DNA of 64,000 bases, taken from assembly GCF_003946915.1 (NCBI RefSeq), contig NZ_RPOC01000001.1:372001-436000 (forward strand), given 5' to 3'. Under the pieces are notes generated by a model. The model saw nothing but the letters and a program-made list of their open reading frames with translations, was not told the DNA's origin and made no database searches. Positions 61,254 to 64,000 of the stretch are shown here, one piece after another. This DNA is from Flavobacterium ustbae. Its GTDB lineage: Bacteria; Bacteroidota; Bacteroidia; Flavobacteriales; Flavobacteriaceae. Numbering within the stretch: position 1 is the first letter of the stretch; every line of letters begins with the position of its first letter. A program made the translations under genes and the position numbers.

Positions 61254-62600
61254 TTTATACAACTTATCTGACAAACGAACACGGAAAGGAACTTCAAAAG
61301 TAACTTTATCACCAATTTTCGCAGTAGTGGTTTCTGCTCCGTTTACAATGAATTTTTCTAAAACCATTTCCTGTTCTCCAGTTGTTGGACCAGAAATTAA
61401 GATTTTATCTCCAACATTAAGTTCGTGGTTTTCTATAGTAAATTGTGCTACTTGAGCTTTAACATAGTAATGTTCTGCTTTTCCAAGTAACACTTTTTTG
61501 ATTTTTATTTTCTGACGGATATCAGCTGGTTTTTGAGCGGTCGCCAAAGCAGTTTCTGGCAGTTCTCCTGAATGCTTGAATTTCAGGTTTTCTGATTTTC
61601 CTTTTCTAAAGACTTTATTTCCAACCTGTTTTCCAGTTCTTAAACGAACTTGATCAACCAAAGGCATGTGGATAATTTCCAGACATTCTGTAGAACAGCA
61701 GTTTTCCATTGCTGCTTTACAATCATCACATTGAATGAACAACAAATGGCATCCGTCATTTTCACAGTTCGTGTGGTTATCACAAGGTTTTCCACATTGA
61801 TGGCATTGCGAAATAATGTCGTCTGTAATTCTTTCGCCTAGACGATTATCGAATACAAAGTTTTTACCAATAAATTTGCTTTCTAAACCTTCTTCTTTCA
61901 GCTGTTTAGCATAATTAATAATTCCGCCTTCTAATTGGTAAACGTTTTTAAAACCTTGGTGTTTGAAGTAAGCACTGGCCTTTTCGCAACGAATTCCACC
62001 TGTACAATACATTACAAGGTTTTTATCGTCTTTATGATCTTTCAGTTGTTCGTTGATAATTGGCAAACTTTCTCTAAAAGTCTCAACATCTGGAGTAATG
62101 GCTCCTTTAAAATGTCCAACTTCGCTTTCATAGTGATTTCTAAAATCTACTACAATTGTATTTGGATCATCAAGAATTTCGTTGAATTCCTTGGCTTTTA
62201 AGTGAACGCCAATATTGGTTACATCAAAAGTATCATCGTTTAAACCATCGGCAACGATTTTGTGACGCACTTTGATAGTCAGTTTTAAAAAGGAGTGATC
62301 GTCTTGTTCTACCGCAACATTCAATCGTATACCTTTCATGAAATCGTAAGCTTCAAGAGTTTCTCTAAAAGCTTCAAAATTTTCGGCAGGAACACTCATT
62401 TGAGCATTTATTCCTTCGTTTGCAACGTAAATTCGGCCTAATGCATCAAGGGCATTCCAGGCTAGGAATAAATCATTACGAAATTTTTGTGGATCTTGAA
62501 TTTTGGCATACGCATAGAAAGACAACGTAAGTCGTTGTTTACCTGCATCATCGATCATGATGGCTCTTTCTTCTGCGCTTAAAGTGTTGTACAGTTGCAT
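61242..62600 (-). CDS. trhO: tRNA uridine(34) hydroxylase TrhO, with U32_C-like extension
   Basis: TrhO (YceA) makes 5-hydroxyuridine at tRNA position 34 with O2 (family knowledge). The 452 residues have an N-terminal acylphosphatase-like region (YVANEGINAQMSVPAENF), a rhodanese domain with active Cys in MYCTGGIRCEKASAYFKHQG (about 194-213), and a Cys-rich zinc-like segment (CHQCGKPCDNHTNCENDGC). The C-terminal ~85 residues (about 366-452) are extra relative to E. coli (350 residues). They align with the U32 C-terminal domain (both have KAxVxQFxIE, GDKILxxGPxTGxQEM and ending RxSDKLYKIV). Start ATG at 62600; -7 box at 62662. Confidence 0.94.
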   Translation of the reverse strand: MQLYNTLSAEERAIMIDDAGKQRLTLSFYAYAKIQDPQKFRNDLFLAWNALDALGRIYVANEGINAQMSVPAENFEAFRETLEAYDFMKGIRLNVAVEQDDHSFLKLTIKVRHKIVADGLNDDTFDVTNIGVHLKAKEFNEILDDPNTIVVDFRNHYESEVGHFKGAITPDVETFRESLPIINEQLKDHKDDKNLVMYCTGGIRCEKASAYFKHQGFKNVYQLEGGIINYAKQLKEEGLESKFIGKNFVFDNRLGERITDDIISQCHQCGKPCDNHTNCENDGCHLLFIQCDDCKAAMENCCSTECLEIIHMPLVDQVRLRTGKQVGNKVFRKGKSENLKFKHSGELPETALATAQKPADIRQKIKIKKVLLGKAEHYYVKAQVAQFTIENHELNVGDKILISGPTTGEQEMVLEKFIVNGAETTTAKIGDKVTFEVPFRVRLSDKLYKIVN

Positions 62601-62661
62601 GCTATAAACAGTTTTAAGTTAAGAATATATAAGTTTTGTAGATTTTATTTAAAATCTGGGG

Positions 62662-62669
62662 CAAATTTA
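62662..62669 (-). promoter_or_regulatory. -7 box for trhO
   Basis: On the minus strand TAAATTTG, a TANNTTTG match, about 61 bp before the trhO ATG. The -33 element is unclear. Confidence 0.5.
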
Positions 62670-62674
62670 GGGTT

Positions 62675-63063
62675 TATTTTGAGATTAAAAATGATTCTAG
62701 TTCAATTATCTGTTTTTTTAACATCTTATAAATCTTTCTTTTTTGATAATGCCTATTAATTTCATAAAACATAGTTTTCTTTATTTTTTTGATTTTCTGA
62801 AAGATTTGCAAAATTTTTGAATTATCAAATAAGTATATTCGAAATAAATTATTCTTACAAAAAATGCAGTTCATCGATCTTAAATGACATTTTACCTACT
62901 TTACATTAATAACTGATAATCAGATAAATAAAATTTAAACTGTAATTAACAAAATCTAAACAATATATATCCTTATAATCAAAAAAATGTTAACTTAGCT
63001 ATTGCACTTTACTGGTTTTTAATTAGTTGTATTAAATAAATTTCACCTAAAAGAATTTTAACA
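62675..63063. other. Gene-poor stretch before the RND adaptor
   Basis: About 390 AT-rich bases. A minus-strand ORF of 66 codons (62674-62874) exists, but I do not trust it. I see no clear promoter, repeat or RNA structure; the region probably holds the promoters of trhO (-) and the adaptor gene (+). Confidence 0.5.
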
Positions 63064-64000
63064 ATGAACAAAATCTACTCCTCAGCAATTTTATTAAGTA
63101 TTTTATTTTTTTCTTGCAAAAAAGAAACCCCACCGAGTCCCAAACCTTTAGAAATTTCGGTCACCACGGTTTTACAGCAAGATGTAAAATTAGAATCTGA
63201 ATATACTGGACAGACTTTTGGCCAATCTGATATACAGATTAATCCGCGAGTTGATGGTATTATTGAAAGTATGAATTTCAAAGAAGGAAGTTTTGTTAAA
63301 AAAGGCCAAATACTTTATACTATCGATCCTTTACCATATAAAGCAAAACTTAATGAAGCACAAGGAGTTGCAGCAGAATCGCAGGCACGACTGTCTAAAA
63401 CCAAATCCGATTTGGATATGATTACTCCATTAGCCAAAATAAATGCCGTGAGCCAGAGAGAATTGGTTTCGGCAAAAGCCTCATATAATGCATCATTAGC
63501 ACAAATTAAAGCATCTGATGCTTCGGTTCAAAATGCCAAAATCGAACTGGGTTATTGTCAGATCATAGCGCCAATTTCAGGATTAATTGGTATTTCAAAA
63601 GTTCGTGTAGGCGATTATGTAAGACCAGGTGCTGTATCGATTTTAAATACTATTTCAGATTTAGGAGATGTCAGGGTTCGATTTACGATAAGCGAACAGG
63701 AATTTTTACGTCTTTATAGAGAGTTCAACAAGCCAAATTCTACTTTAAAAGGTTCTGGCGCAAGTGTTACCATAAAACTATCAGATGGCTCTCTCTATCC
63801 GCAGACAGGAAAAGTGAGTTTTGCTGACAGACAAATCGATCCTTCTACCGGCGCAATTACTTTTGAGGCTGCTTTTCCTAATCCAGATAAATTATTACGC
63901 CCAGGCCAGTATGTAAAAGTGGCACTGCTTACCGACATTCGTAAAGAAGCCCTTGTAATTCCACAACGTGCTGTAATAGAGGTTCAGGGTATTTATCAGG
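63064..64000 (+). CDS. RND efflux periplasmic adaptor (MexA/AcrA-like), 3' end missing
   Basis: Periplasmic membrane-fusion lipoprotein linking an RND pump to an outer-membrane channel. About 312 residues are visible before the right edge. A lipoprotein signal (MNKIYSSAILLSILFFSC) is followed by QINPRVDGIIESMNFKEGSF (first lipoyl-like half), a long coiled coil, IIAPISGLIGISKVRVGDYV (second half) and LRPGQYVKVALLTD. This matches MexA-type adaptors of ~370-390 residues, so about 60-80 residues are missing. The RND pump gene is expected just past the edge. Confidence 0.95.
   Translation, partial: MNKIYSSAILLSILFFSCKKETPPSPKPLEISVTTVLQQDVKLESEYTGQTFGQSDIQINPRVDGIIESMNFKEGSFVKKGQILYTIDPLPYKAKLNEAQGVAAESQARLSKTKSDLDMITPLAKINAVSQRELVSAKASYNASLAQIKASDASVQNAKIELGYCQIIAPISGLIGISKVRVGDYVRPGAVSILNTISDLGDVRVRFTISEQEFLRLYREFNKPNSTLKGSGASVTIKLSDGSLYPQTGKVSFADRQIDPSTGAITFEAAFPNPDKLLRPGQYVKVALLTDIRKEALVIPQRAVIEVQGIYQ

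Noticed and set aside
62674..62874. Minus-strand ORF of 66 codons upstream of trhO
   Set aside because: It is very AT-rich and Lys/Ile-rich, overlaps the likely trhO promoter region and shows no start signal or family resemblance. Kept as a note only.

Overview
The window looks like chromosomal DNA of a Flavobacterium-type Bacteroidota. It is AT-rich. Shine-Dalgarno sequences are mostly absent, and many genes are preceded by the Bacteroidota -7 box TANNTTTG. It carries the gliding-motility lipoprotein gene gldH and many secreted or lipoprotein genes with Bacteroidota-style lipoboxes. Most of the content is ordinary core metabolism and information processing. I found no rRNA, tRNA, CRISPR array, prophage or large mobile island.

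Layout. 1-5 kb: nhaA (cut by the left edge), a tandem palindromic repeat array, proC, and rsmA-mgtE overlapping. 4.7-9.9 kb: a small-protein/nucleotidyltransferase pair, a DUF4286-like gene, a TPR protein, lgt and serS. 10-14.5 kb: lipoproteins, a DMP19-like protein, a PhzF-like protein and a CDGSH protein. 14.5-17.4 kb: a duplicated gene end, then a lone GH43 glycosidase set in repeat-rich DNA. 17.4-25 kb: metG, a 77-bp tandem array, an NfeD/flotillin pair, an EamA exporter and a HAD/CAT-like pair. 25-36 kb: OmpA-like porin, ferritin, ssb, a GNAT-nitrilase fusion, an M28 peptidase and a TPR protein. 36-41.5 kb: an SDR protein, ogt, a 3'-5' exonuclease, an AlkZ-like protein and a SpmA/SpmB-like membrane protein. 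41.5-48.5 kb: a RAYT-type transposase beside its own palindromes, a class I fumarase, a PAS protein, dinB and a phosphoesterase. 48.6-54.4 kb: a CoA-transferase pair and the ricT-gldH-PBP1A operon. 54.7-58.6 kb: two ankyrin proteins and two lipoproteins. 58.7-62.6 kb: ferredoxin, a U32 (TrhP-like) protein, a palindrome array, a second RAYT and trhO. The right edge cuts an RND adaptor gene.

Two themes deserve a second look. First, the non-coding DNA holds several separate families of REP/REPIN-like palindromes. Two of them lie beside single-copy RAYT (Y1, HUH) transposases, and one RAYT-linked family recurs about 59 kb away as a 195-bp tandem array. Second, the U32 protein and TrhO are the families of the oxygen-independent and oxygen-dependent routes to 5-hydroxyuridine in tRNA. 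They are encoded almost side by side and end in clearly homologous C-terminal domains, with a ferredoxin gene overlapping the U32 gene and a RAYT/REP unit between them.

Smaller points are a 188-bp tandem duplication of a gene end, a palindromic repeat apparently carried in frame inside a reductase gene, a TTG-started Lys/Cys-rich small protein after ferritin, and an alkylation-repair-flavoured trio (ogt, exonuclease, AlkZ-like). All identifications come from reading the sequence by eye; no database search was run.
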